In this document: one piece after another, positions 5,202 to 12,389 of the stretch | Numbering within the stretch: position 1 is the first letter of the stretch | Layout of the letters: each line of letters opens with the position of its first letter | From: Mesorhizobium_B sp964242945 | GTDB taxonomy: Bacteria; Pseudomonadota; Alphaproteobacteria; Rhizobiales; Rhizobiaceae | DNA length: 16,329 nt | Reading direction: 5' to 3' | NCBI GenBank assembly: GCA_964242945.1 | Contig: CAXTCF010000091.1 | Span: 1-16,329 of the forward strand | Program-made: the position numbers and the translations under genes | Notes under the pieces: generated by a model | Databases searched by the model: none | The model's input: the letters and a program-made list of their open reading frames with translations, nothing else | What the model was told of the DNA's origin: nothing

Positions 5202-5849
5202 GTGGCAGAGCTTGCTTCCTTTCACGACGTGCGCTTTCCCCTTGCCATCTCGTTCGGCGCGACGGGCGGACCGGAGCGGCGGATCGAGATCGTCACGCTG
5301 ACCTCCGGGCGCGAGCGGCGCAACGCGCGCTTTGCCGACTCGCGGCGCCACTTTGACGCCGGCACGGGCGTGCGCTCGCTGGACGACCTCTACGAGGTGC
5401 TGGCCTTCTTCGAGGCGCGGCGCGGCTCGCTGCATGCCTTCCGGTTCCACGATCCGTTCGACGGGAAATCCTGCCGGCCGGACGCGGCGGCTGCGGGAAG
5501 CGACCAGCTGCTCGGCACGGGCACGGGGAGCCGGTCGCGGTTTGCGCTGGTCAAGACGTATGGGGAAGGAACGGAGGCCTATTCCAGGCCGATCGCTAAG
5601 CCGGTGGCGGGGACGCTGCTGGTGACGGTGAACGGTGCCGCGGTTCCGCCGGCCGACTTCTCCTTCGACGATGCCGCGGGCGAGATCGTCTTCGCGGCGG
5701 GACACCTGCCCGAGAACGGCGCGGCGGTGCGGGCGGGCTTCGAGTTCGACGTGCCCGTGCGCTTCGACACGGAGCGGCTCGAAGTGAGCCTGACCGCCTT
5801 CAGGGCCGGACAGATCCCCGCCATCCCGCTGATCGAGGTGCAGCCGTGA
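5202..5849 (+). CDS. Distal tail protein, DUF2460 family (GTA gp12-like)
   Basis: A 215-residue DUF2460 protein. In RcGTA this protein forms the ring at the tail tip that joins the tube to the baseplate. Characteristic pieces are the start ASFHDVRFPLAISFGATGGP, TSGRERRNARFADSRRHFDA (about 38-57), the FFEARRGSLHAFRFHDPFDG block (about 75-94), and the C-terminal DVPVRFDTERLEVSL. GTG 5202 follows GGAGGG (5189-5194) by 7 bases; the frame stays open far upstream, but that sequence shadows gp10.1 and gp11. Its stop overlaps the GTG of the hub gene (GTGA at 5846-5849). Confidence 0.9.
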   Translation: MAELASFHDVRFPLAISFGATGGPERRIEIVTLTSGRERRNARFADSRRHFDAGTGVRSLDDLYEVLAFFEARRGSLHAFRFHDPFDGKSCRPDAAAAGSDQLLGTGTGSRSRFALVKTYGEGTEAYSRPIAKPVAGTLLVTVNGAAVPPADFSFDDAAGEIVFAAGHLPENGAAVRAGFEFDVPVRFDTERLEVSLTAFRAGQIPAIPLIEVQP

Positions 5850-6736
5850 GCGCTTCCCCGGAATTCGCGGCGCATCTGGCACGCGACGTGACGACGCTTT
5901 GCCACGGCTGGCGGCTGACCCGGCGCGACGGCACGGTGCTCGGCTTCACGGACCATGATCTGGCGCTGGCCTTTGGTGGAACCAGCTTCAAACCGGAAAC
6001 CGGCTTCACCTCCAGCGAGGCGCGGGCGTCGCTGGGGCTTTCCGTCGATACGGTGGACGTGGAGGGCGCGCTGTCCTCGCTGGACATCCGGGAGGAGGAT
6101 ATTTCTGCCGGGCTTTATGACGGCGCGACGGTTGAGACGTTTCTGGTCAACTGGCGGGCGCCGGAGCAGCACGACCTTTTGCGGACCGCGACGCTGGGCA
6201 AGATCACCTGCGGGGACGGCCGCTTCGTCGCGGAACTGGAAAGCCTCGCGCACAAGCTGGACCAGCCCAGCGGCCGCTTCATCCGGCGCAAATGCGACGC
6301 GGAGCTGGGGGACGACAGGTGCCGGTTCCCGTTGAACACCGCGGCGGGCTTTGGCGGAACGGGAACAATCGTTGCGGCGGCGGCGGCCGGTACGTTCCGG
6401 GTGGCCGGCCTGGACGGGTTTGCGGCCGGCTGGTTGTCCCATGGCGTGCTCGCCTGGACGAGCGGAAGCCTTTCGGGCCGGACGGCGCGCGTGCGCGACC
6501 ATCGCGTGAGCGCGTTTGGCGTCGAGCTTGTGCTGGAAGACGATGGAGGGACGGCCCCGGCAGCCGGCGATGCATTTTCGGTGAAGGCGGGCTGCGACAA
6601 GAGTTTCGCTGCGTGCAAGGCGAAGTTCGCCAACCCGCTCAACTTCCGCGGCTTTCCGCACCTGCCGGGCAACGACGCGGCCTATGCCTATGCCTCGAAG
6701 GACCAGGTGTTCGACGGGGGAGCGCTGGTGCCATGA
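5846..6736 (+). CDS. Baseplate hub protein, DUF2163 family (GTA gp13-like)
   Basis: A 296-residue protein with DUF2163 in the N-terminal half (about 1-165, with HGWRLTRRDGTVLGFTDHD) and the Phage_BR0599 type C-terminal region (about 190-280, ending NPLNFRGFPHLPG). It forms the hub at the tail tip. Four cysteines, C150, C159, C250 and C257, lie in two spaced pairs. Hub proteins of this class, including lambda gpL and RcGTA gp13, are reported to hold an iron-sulfur cluster through such cysteines, so a [4Fe-4S] site is a reasonable prediction. The GTG start overlaps the gp12 stop and follows GAGGTG; the stop overlaps the peptidase ATG. Confidence 0.9.
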   Translation: MSASPEFAAHLARDVTTLCHGWRLTRRDGTVLGFTDHDLALAFGGTSFKPETGFTSSEARASLGLSVDTVDVEGALSSLDIREEDISAGLYDGATVETFLVNWRAPEQHDLLRTATLGKITCGDGRFVAELESLAHKLDQPSGRFIRRKCDAELGDDRCRFPLNTAAGFGGTGTIVAAAAAGTFRVAGLDGFAAGWLSHGVLAWTSGSLSGRTARVRDHRVSAFGVELVLEDDGGTAPAAGDAFSVKAGCDKSFAACKAKFANPLNFRGFPHLPGNDAAYAYASKDQVFDGGALVP

Positions 6737-7173
6737 GGGCTCTCGCAGAGAAGGTGGTGACCGAGGCGCTTTCCTGGGTCGGCACGCCCTACCGGCACCA
6801 GGGGCGGCGCAAGGGCGTGGGCTGCGACTGCTTGGGGCTGGTGCTCGGCGTTTGGGCTGCCGTTTGCGGCGGCGCGCCGGAGGCGCCGGGGGATTACGCA
6901 CCGGACTGGGCGGAGGCGGGGGGTCGAGCCGATCCGATGCTGGACGCAGCAAAGCTGCACCTCACGAGCAAGCCGTTGGGAGAGGCCGCGCCCGGCGACG
7001 TGATCCTGTTCCGCTGGCGCCCCCATCTGGCGGTCAAGCATGCGGGCATCCTGGTGGGGGCGCACGCTTTCGCCCACGCCTATGAGGGCCATGCCGTGAC
7101 GGTCTCGCCGCTGGTTTCCCAGTGGCGGGAGCGGATCGCCGGCGTCTTCTCGTTTCCATTCGAACAGGGGTGA
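6733..7173 (+). CDS. NlpC/P60 cell-wall peptidase of the tail tip (GTA gp14-like)
   Basis: A 146-residue NlpC/P60 cysteine peptidase. The motif VGCDCLGLVLG puts the catalytic cysteine at C33 (C31 is a second, non-family cysteine), KHAGILVG gives the catalytic H103, and HAYEGH supplies the likely third residue H115. The segment APGDVILFRW is also typical. In tailed particles it cleaves peptide cross-links of peptidoglycan to let DNA through the periplasm. All catalytic residues are present, so the enzyme is probably active. ATG 6733 overlaps the hub stop (ATGA); upstream open sequence in this frame is a shadow of the hub gene. Confidence 0.92.
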   Translation: MRALAEKVVTEALSWVGTPYRHQGRRKGVGCDCLGLVLGVWAAVCGGAPEAPGDYAPDWAEAGGRADPMLDAAKLHLTSKPLGEAAPGDVILFRWRPHLAVKHAGILVGAHAFAHAYEGHAVTVSPLVSQWRERIAGVFSFPFEQG

Positions 7174-7180
7174 GCGGTTC

Positions 7181-10100
7181 ATGGCGACAATCATCCTGCA
7201 AGCGGCCGGTGCCGCGCTCGGCGGCCTGTTCGGCTCGGTCGGTGCGACGATCGGCACGGCGGCAGGCGCCCTGGCCGGCTATGCGCTGGACAAGTCCTGG
7301 CTGACGCCCGGCCGCACGCTGGAAGGGCCGCGGCTGGCTGAGCAGAAGCCGTTCACGGCGGAAGAGGGCGCGACGCTGCCGCGCGCTTACGGCTCCGTTC
7401 GGGTGTCCGGGACGCTGATCTGGGCGACGCGCTTCGTGGAGAAGAAGACCACCAGGCGGCAGGGCGGCAAGGGCGGCGGCGCGAAAAGCACGGAGTACTC
7501 CTACTACGCCAATGCAGCCTTCGCACTCTGCGAGGGCGAGATCGCCTGCGTCCGGCGGATCTGGGCGGACGGGCGGGAGATCGATCGCGAGAAGTTCAAC
7601 ATCCGGGTCCATCGCGGGACGGAGGACCAGCTTGCCGACCCGCTGATCGCGGTGAAGCAGGGCAGCGGCAACGCGCCGGCCTATCGCGGCACGGCTTACG
7701 TCGTGGTCGAGCGCATGCCGATCGACGACTACGGCGACCGGCTGCCGCAGATGCAGTTCGAGGTGCTGCGGCCGGTGGGCCTGCTGCACCGCAAGGTTCG
7801 CGCGGTGACGCTGATCCCAGGCTCGACGGAATACGGGCTTTCGCCGGATCTCGTGACGCGCAAGGTGCGCCGGGGCGAGACGAAGGAGCTGAACCGGCAC
7901 GTGCTGCATGCCGGCAGCGACATGGCGGCCTCGCTGGACGAGTTGCAGGCGCTTTCCCCCGCGCTCGAACACGTGGCGCTGGTGGTTTCCTGGTTCGGCA
8001 CGGACCTGCGCGCCGGCAGCTGCCAAGTCGTGCCGGGCGTCACCACGCGGGACGCGAGCGGGCTTTCCGACACGTGGGAAGTGTCCGGAACAAGCCGCGC
8101 AGGCGCCCGCCTGCTTTCCACCGTGGACGGCAAGCCGGCCTTCGGCGGCACGCCCGGCGACCGGAGCGTGATGGATGCGATTCGGGAGATCAAGGCGCGC
8201 GGGCTGAAGGTGACGCTTTACCCCTTCGTGATGATGGACGTGCCGCCTGGCAACAGCCTGCCCGATCCCTATGGCGGCAGCGCGCAAGGAGCCTATCCCT
8301 GGCGCGGGCGGATCACCGTGCAGCCGGCGCCAGGACGGCCGGGTACGCCGGACAAGACGCTGGGTGCGCGAACGGCGGTGCAGGCTTTCTGCGGCACGGC
8401 GGCGGTGGGCGCCTTCGACGCCGAGGACGACACGATCGCGTTCTCCGGCAGCGGCTGGGGATATCGCCGCATGGTGCTGCACTATGCGCAGCTCGCGAAG
8501 GCAGCCGGCGGGGTGAATGCGTTTCTCCTGGGATCGGAACTGCGGGGGCTTTCCACCCTGCGCGACGGGGCAGGGGCCTTTCCCTTCGTGGAAGCGTTGT
8601 GCCAGCTTGCCGCGGACGTGCGGGGCGTGCTGGGCAGCGCCGCGAAGATCACCTACGGCGCGGACTGGACGGAGTATTTCGGCCATCAGCCGGCGGACGG
8701 TTCGAGCGACGTGCTGTTCCACCTCGACGCGCTGTGGGCGCATCCGGCGATCGATGCGGTGGGCATCGACAACTACATGCCGCTGGCCGACTGGCGCGAC
8801 GGCGACTATGCCGGCGGCAACCCCGACGGCGCCGCTTCGTCGGCAGACCCGAAGGCGCTGCGGGACGCGATTGCGGGCGGCGAGGGGTTTTCCTGGTTTT
8901 ATCCCAGCGATGCGGCGCGGGCAGGGCGGGTGCGGGAGGCGATCGCGGACGGCGCCTACGGCAAGCCTTGGGTGTTCCGCTTCAAGGATCTGAAGAGCTG
9001 GTGGAGCAATCCGCACCGCAACCGGATCGGCGGGGTGGAGCAAAGCACGCCAACGGCCTGGGTGCCGCAGTCGAAACCCTTCTGGTTCACCGAACTCGGC
9101 TGTCCCGCGATCGACAAGGGACCGAACCAGCCCAACGTCTTCGCCGACCCGAAATCCTCCGAAAGCGCCATCCCGTATTTCTCGCATGGCGGCCGCTCCG
9201 ACCTTGGCCAGCGGCGTTTTTTAGAGGCGCATCTGAGATGGTGGGATGCGGCCGACGAGGCGTTCCTTCCCGACGCCAACCCGGTTTCGTCGCTCACGGC
9301 TGAGCGCATGGTGGACCTGTCGCGGCTTTATCTCTGGGCCTGGGATGCGCGGCCTTTTCCCGCTTTTCCCTGCCGTACCGACCAGTGGTCGGACGGCGGC
9401 AACTGGCAGTTCGGGCACTGGCTGAACGGCCGCTTGGAAGCGCCAGCCGCCGGCGACCTGATCAACGCGATCCTGGCCGACCACGGGCTGCCGCCGGCCG
9501 ATGTCGATGACGCCGAGGGCAGCGTGCAGGGTTTTCTTGCCGAGCCTGCCGCCGCGCGCGACGCGATCGAGCCGATCCTCCAGGTCTTCGGGTTGGACAT
9601 GGGGGAAAGCGGCGGCCGCTTCATGGTCCGGGCGCAGAGTTCGGGCGGCAGCGTCGTCGAGTTTCCCGATTGGATCGCCGCGGGCAAGGCGGCTGCGCGG
9701 ACAAGCGAGCGCCAGCCGGACCACGACCTGCCGGCAGAAGTCTCGCTGGATTTTCGCGACGTCTTTCAGGAATACCAGAGCGCCTCGGTTCGAAGCGTTC
9801 GCCTCCAGCCCGGCGGCAGGCGCCAGGAGCAGCTGCGCTTTCCCGGCGCGCTGGACAAGGACGCAGCCCAAGCGCTCGCGGAGGACTGGCTGCGCCGCCG
9901 CTGGGCGGCGCGCGAGACGCTGGAGTTCTCGCTTGCGCCGCAGGCAACGGTGGAGCCGGGGGCCCTGATCCGCTTGCCTGCACGCAGCGATGCGCTGTTT
10001 CGCGTGACCGAAGTGGAAAAGGGGCTGACAAGCAAGGTGAAGGCGCGGCGGCATGCGCAGGCCGTGCCGGTTCCCTGGCGGCCTGCGGTTCTGCGCCCGC

Positions 10101-11089
10101 CGGCCGAGCGACCGCGGGCATCTTCCGGAGCCCCGCTGATGCTCCTGCTCGACCTGCCCTCGACCGGCGGGAATCGGCCGGCGGAGGAGCAGTTCCGCGT
10201 TGCCCTCTGGAAGAAGCCGTGGGCGCCGCAACTGCTTTACGCATCGCCGGGCGGCAGCGGCTTTTCCCTGCGCGCCGCGATCGCGCAAGCGGCCAATGCC
10301 GGCACGCTTGCCGACCCTCTCGCGCCGGGCAAGGGCAGCGGGCGCATGAGCTTCGGCGATGCGCTGAAGCTCGAACTCTTCGATGGCGAAGCCGCGAGCG
10401 TGGACCGCTTGGCCCTCTTGAGCGGCGCCAATGCGCTGGCCGTGCGCAGTGCGGCCGGCGCTTGGGAAGTGATCCAGTTCGAGCGGGCGGAGGAAGTGGC
10501 ACTGGGCGTGTTCCGGCTTTCCAACCTCCTGCGCGGCCAGCTTGGAACCGAAGACGCGATGGATGCCGGCGCGCCTGCCGGGGCGGATGCCGTTTTGCTC
10601 GATGAGGCCGTTGTGCCGACGGGTCTGCTGCCAAGCGAGACGGGGCTGACGCTGAACTGGAAAGCGGGCGGGGCGGGCCAGGATTTTTCCGACCGCTGGT
10701 TCACGACGGAAAGCGCTGCCGGCGGCTTGCGCGGAAAACTGCCGCTTGCGCCGGTTCACCTGCGCGCCAAGCCCGACGAGGCGGGCGGCATCGCCTTTAC
10801 CTGGGTGCGGCGCGGCCGCATCGACGCAGACAGCTGGGAAGGAGCGGACATCCCGCTCGGCGAGGAAACGGAGCAGTATCTCGTGGAAGTCGCGGCGGCA
10901 GGGTGGCCGGTGGTGCGCCGCGCGACCTGCGCAGCCGCGAACTGGACCTACCCGGCAGTGGCGCTGGCGTTCGACTTTTTCCTGCTGACGCCCGCATTCC
11001 TCGACGTGACCGTGCGCCAGCGCGGAACCGGCGTCGGCTGGGGCCTGCCGGCCCGGCGCCGCTTCGCTACCGCCGGCCTGCTTTCCTGA
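7181..11089 (+). CDS. Baseplate/host-specificity megaprotein with TIM-barrel domain (GTA gp15-like)
   Basis: A 1302-residue protein, about the size of RcGTA gp15. The N-terminus (4-36) is a glycine-zipper hydrophobic stretch (GAALGGLFGSVGATIGTAAG), as in lambda gpJ-like proteins. A baseplate-like domain follows, then a GTA TIM-barrel / glycoside-hydrolase-like domain (roughly 230-720, with ITYGADWTEYFG near 490, AIDAVGIDNYMPLADWRDG, and WFTELGCPAIDKGPNQPNVF near 635), then a phage-tail_3 type region (about 740-950). Further C-terminal beta domains (KLPLAPVHLRAKPDEAGGIA) end in VGWGLPARRRFA. Carboxylates E498 and E638 lie where clan GH-A enzymes carry catalytic acids, but activity is not shown. 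It builds the tail tip and contacts the recipient cell. There is no frameshift or internal stop, and ATG lies 7 bases after the gp14 stop. Confidence 0.92.
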   Translation: MATIILQAAGAALGGLFGSVGATIGTAAGALAGYALDKSWLTPGRTLEGPRLAEQKPFTAEEGATLPRAYGSVRVSGTLIWATRFVEKKTTRRQGGKGGGAKSTEYSYYANAAFALCEGEIACVRRIWADGREIDREKFNIRVHRGTEDQLADPLIAVKQGSGNAPAYRGTAYVVVERMPIDDYGDRLPQMQFEVLRPVGLLHRKVRAVTLIPGSTEYGLSPDLVTRKVRRGETKELNRHVLHAGSDMAASLDELQALSPALEHVALVVSWFGTDLRAGSCQVVPGVTTRDASGLSDTWEVSGTSRAGARLLSTVDGKPAFGGTPGDRSVMDAIREIKARGLKVTLYPFVMMDVPPGNSLPDPYGGSAQGAYPWRGRITVQPAPGRPGTPDKTLGARTAVQAFCGTAAVGAFDAEDDTIAFSGSGWGYRRMVLHYAQLAKAAGGVNAFLLGSELRGLSTLRDGAGAFPFVEALCQLAADVRGVLGSAAKITYGADWTEYFGHQPADGSSDVLFHLDALWAHPAIDAVGIDNYMPLADWRDGDYAGGNPDGAASSADPKALRDAIAGGEGFSWFYPSDAARAGRVREAIADGAYGKPWVFRFKDLKSWWSNPHRNRIGGVEQSTPTAWVPQSKPFWFTELGCPAIDKGPNQPNVFADPKSSESAIPYFSHGGRSDLGQRRFLEAHLRWWDAADEAFLPDANPVSSLTAERMVDLSRLYLWAWDARPFPAFPCRTDQWSDGGNWQFGHWLNGRLEAPAAGDLINAILADHGLPPADVDDAEGSVQGFLAEPAAARDAIEPILQVFGLDMGESGGRFMVRAQSSGGSVVEFPDWIAAGKAAARTSERQPDHDLPAEVSLDFRDVFQEYQSASVRSVRLQPGGRRQEQLRFPGALDKDAAQALAEDWLRRRWAARETLEFSLAPQATVEPGALIRLPARSDALFRVTEVEKGLTSKVKARRHAQAVPVPWRPAVLRPPAERPRASSGAPLMLLLDLPSTGGNRPAEEQFRVALWKKPWAPQLLYASPGGSGFSLRAAIAQAANAGTLADPLAPGKGSGRMSFGDALKLELFDGEAASVDRLALLSGANALAVRSAAGAWEVIQFERAEEVALGVFRLSNLLRGQLGTEDAMDAGAPAGADAVLLDEAVVPTGLLPSETGLTLNWKAGGAGQDFSDRWFTTESAAGGLRGKLPLAPVHLRAKPDEAGGIAFTWVRRGRIDADSWEGADIPLGEETEQYLVEVAAAGWPVVRRATCAAANWTYPAVALAFDFFLLTPAFLDVTVRQRGTGVGWGLPARRRFATAGLLS

Positions 11090-11109
11090 CCGCTCAACAA
11101 GGAGTGATG

Positions 11110-11319
11110 ATGATGAACGAATCAAAACCCTGGTATCTGTCCCGAACGATCTGGGCTTCCCTGGTGACGGTGTTCCTGGCACTGGCCGGGATCATGCACC
11201 TGCCGGTCGAAGGCGTGGACGGCGCCGCGCTCACCGACGCCTTGATTCAAGCCGTGACGGCAGTCGCCGGTATTGCCGCGATCTTTGGCCGGCTATCGGC
11301 CCGCGACCGGATAGGGTAA
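11110..11319 (+). CDS. Small holin-like membrane protein
   Basis: A 69-residue protein with two hydrophobic segments (IWASLVTVFLALAGIMHLPV, then ALIQAVTAVAGIAAIFGRL), an N-terminal MNESKPWYLSR and a basic C-terminus (RLSARDRIG). This is the build of a class II holin. Similar short proteins occur at the end of tail clusters in alphaproteobacterial prophages, often labelled hypothetical. AAGGAG (11099-11104) precedes three consecutive in-frame ATGs (11107, 11110, 11113); the second and third have good spacing. No separate endolysin gene lies beside it in this window. It could equally be a non-lytic membrane protein, so the holin role is tentative. Confidence 0.65.
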   Translation: MMNESKPWYLSRTIWASLVTVFLALAGIMHLPVEGVDGAALTDALIQAVTAVAGIAAIFGRLSARDRIG

Positions 11320-11352
11320 GCCTTCGCGCGGATTTGATGGCGGGAAGTTGAG

Positions 11353-11369
11353 TGTTCATGCCATGTTCA
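11353..11369. promoter_or_regulatory. Direct repeat, candidate OmpR-family site
   Basis: TGTTCA occurs at 11353-11358 and again at 11364-11369, an 11-base step, about one helical turn, as is usual for tandem sites of OmpR/PhoP-type regulators. It lies 26 bases before the FeuN-like ORF and upstream of an OmpR-family regulator gene, so autoregulation by FeuP is possible. The evidence is one repeat pair only. Confidence 0.35.
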
Positions 11370-11394
11370 GCCGTGCCATCATAAGTTAAGCAGC

Positions 11395-11694
11395 ATGCTG
11401 TTGAACCGCTTACTCCCTTTTCGCCGTCTGGTCCTGGCAGCCGCCGGGCTGGCGGCTGCCCTGTCCGCCGTTTCGCTTCCTGCGTCCGCGCGCGGGGGGA
11501 ACGGCGTCGTGCAGTCGGCCGGCGGGGATTGCTATTCGATCGGGCTTCAGGTCGCGGCCGACAACGGCGGTACGCTGGCCAAGGCTTCCGCCACGACGCA
11601 GGACGGGCAGACCGTTTGCATCATCGTCGTGCTGGTTCCCGGCAAGGAAGGGCAGCGACCGCGCCGTGCGGAATTCGTGGTGGCCGCGCAGTGA
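11395..11694 (+). CDS. feuN: Small periplasmic FeuN-like regulator
   Basis: A 99-residue exported protein. Residues 1-32 form a signal peptide (basic MLLNRLLPFRR, an Ala/Leu core, cleavage after ASA). The mature part of about 67 residues has a PepSY-like strand/helix pattern (IGLQVAADNGGTLAKASA, then VCIIVVLVPG and AEFVVAAQ) and two cysteines, C46 and C75, that could form a disulfide. In Sinorhizobium, feuN encodes a small periplasmic inhibitor of the FeuQ sensor just upstream of feuP; this ORF has the same position, size class and export signal, 21 bases before feuP. The assignment is by context rather than residue identity. The ribosome binding site is weak, suggesting a low level of product. 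Confidence 0.7.
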   Translation: MLLNRLLPFRRLVLAAAGLAAALSAVSLPASARGGNGVVQSAGGDCYSIGLQVAADNGGTLAKASATTQDGQTVCIIVVLVPGKEGQRPRRAEFVVAAQ

Positions 11695-11715
11695 CCCCGC
11701 AGCCGGTTTGACGCC

Positions 11716-12381
11716 ATGCGCATCCTGGTTGTGGAAGACGACAAGAACCTGAACCGGCAGATTTCCCAGGCGCTGGGCGATGCCGGCTATGTCGTGGACC
11801 GCGCCTATGACGGCGAGGAGGGCCACTTCCTTGGCGACACCGAACCTTATGACGCCGTGGTGCTGGACATCGGCCTGCCGCAGATGGACGGCATCAGCGT
11901 GGTGGAACGCTGGCGGCGCGACGGCCGCAAGATGCCGGTGCTGATGCTGACCGCCCGCGACCGCTGGAGCGACAAGGTGGCGGGCATCGACGCAGGCGCC
12001 GACGACTATGTCGCGAAGCCCTTCCACATGGAGGAGGTGCTCGCGCGGGTGCGGGCGCTGATCCGCCGCGCGGCGGGCCACGCTTCGTCCCAACTCGTCT
12101 GCGGGCCGCTCCGGCTCGACACCAAGTCCTCCAAGGCCGACCTGAACGGCCAGCCGCTGAAGCTGACCTCGCACGAGTTCCGCCTGCTCGCCTACCTCAT
12201 GCACCATATGGGCGAGGTCGTGTCGCGCACGGAACTGGTGGAGCACCTTTACGACCAGGATTTCGACCGCGACTCGAACACGATCGAGGTCTTTGTCGGC
12301 CGCCTGCGCCGGAAGATGGGGCTCGACATGATCGAGACGGTGCGGGGGATGGGCTACCGCATGCGCCAGCCGCAGCCCTGA
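11716..12381 (+). CDS. feuP: OmpR-family response regulator FeuP
   Basis: A 221-residue two-domain regulator. The receiver domain (1-115) has the acidic pocket D8/D9, phospho-acceptor D51 in VVLDIGLPQMDG, T79 and K101 (VAKPF). The C-terminal winged helix (about 125-218) shows KLTSHEFRLLAYLMHHMGEV, VSRTELVEHLYDQD and NTIEVFVGRLRRKMG, the PhoP/QseB-type recognition region. The partner kinase gene follows after 8 bases. In rhizobia FeuPQ controls genes for periplasmic cyclic glucan export (ndvA) and adaptation to low osmolarity, and is needed for symbiosis in S. meliloti. Assignment to FeuP rather than another PhoP-type protein rests on sequence style, the FeuN-like gene and proximity to the cyc genes. 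Confidence 0.85.
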   Translation: MRILVVEDDKNLNRQISQALGDAGYVVDRAYDGEEGHFLGDTEPYDAVVLDIGLPQMDGISVVERWRRDGRKMPVLMLTARDRWSDKVAGIDAGADDYVAKPFHMEEVLARVRALIRRAAGHASSQLVCGPLRLDTKSSKADLNGQPLKLTSHEFRLLAYLMHHMGEVVSRTELVEHLYDQDFDRDSNTIEVFVGRLRRKMGLDMIETVRGMGYRMRQPQP

Positions 12382-12389
12382 ACGTCACG

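Noticed and set aside
7034..9187. Minus-strand open frame of 717 codons opposite gp15
   Set aside because: Arg/His/Pro-rich, no recognised family, and lies opposite a clear gp15 gene; a GC-rich antisense shadow.
8074..9303. Plus-strand open frame of 409 codons within gp15
   Set aside because: Overlaps the true gp15 frame throughout; its sequence is low-complexity Arg/Gly/Ala-rich.
9221..11182. Minus-strand open frame of 653 codons
   Set aside because: Same kind of antisense shadow of gp15, with no ribosome binding site or domain.
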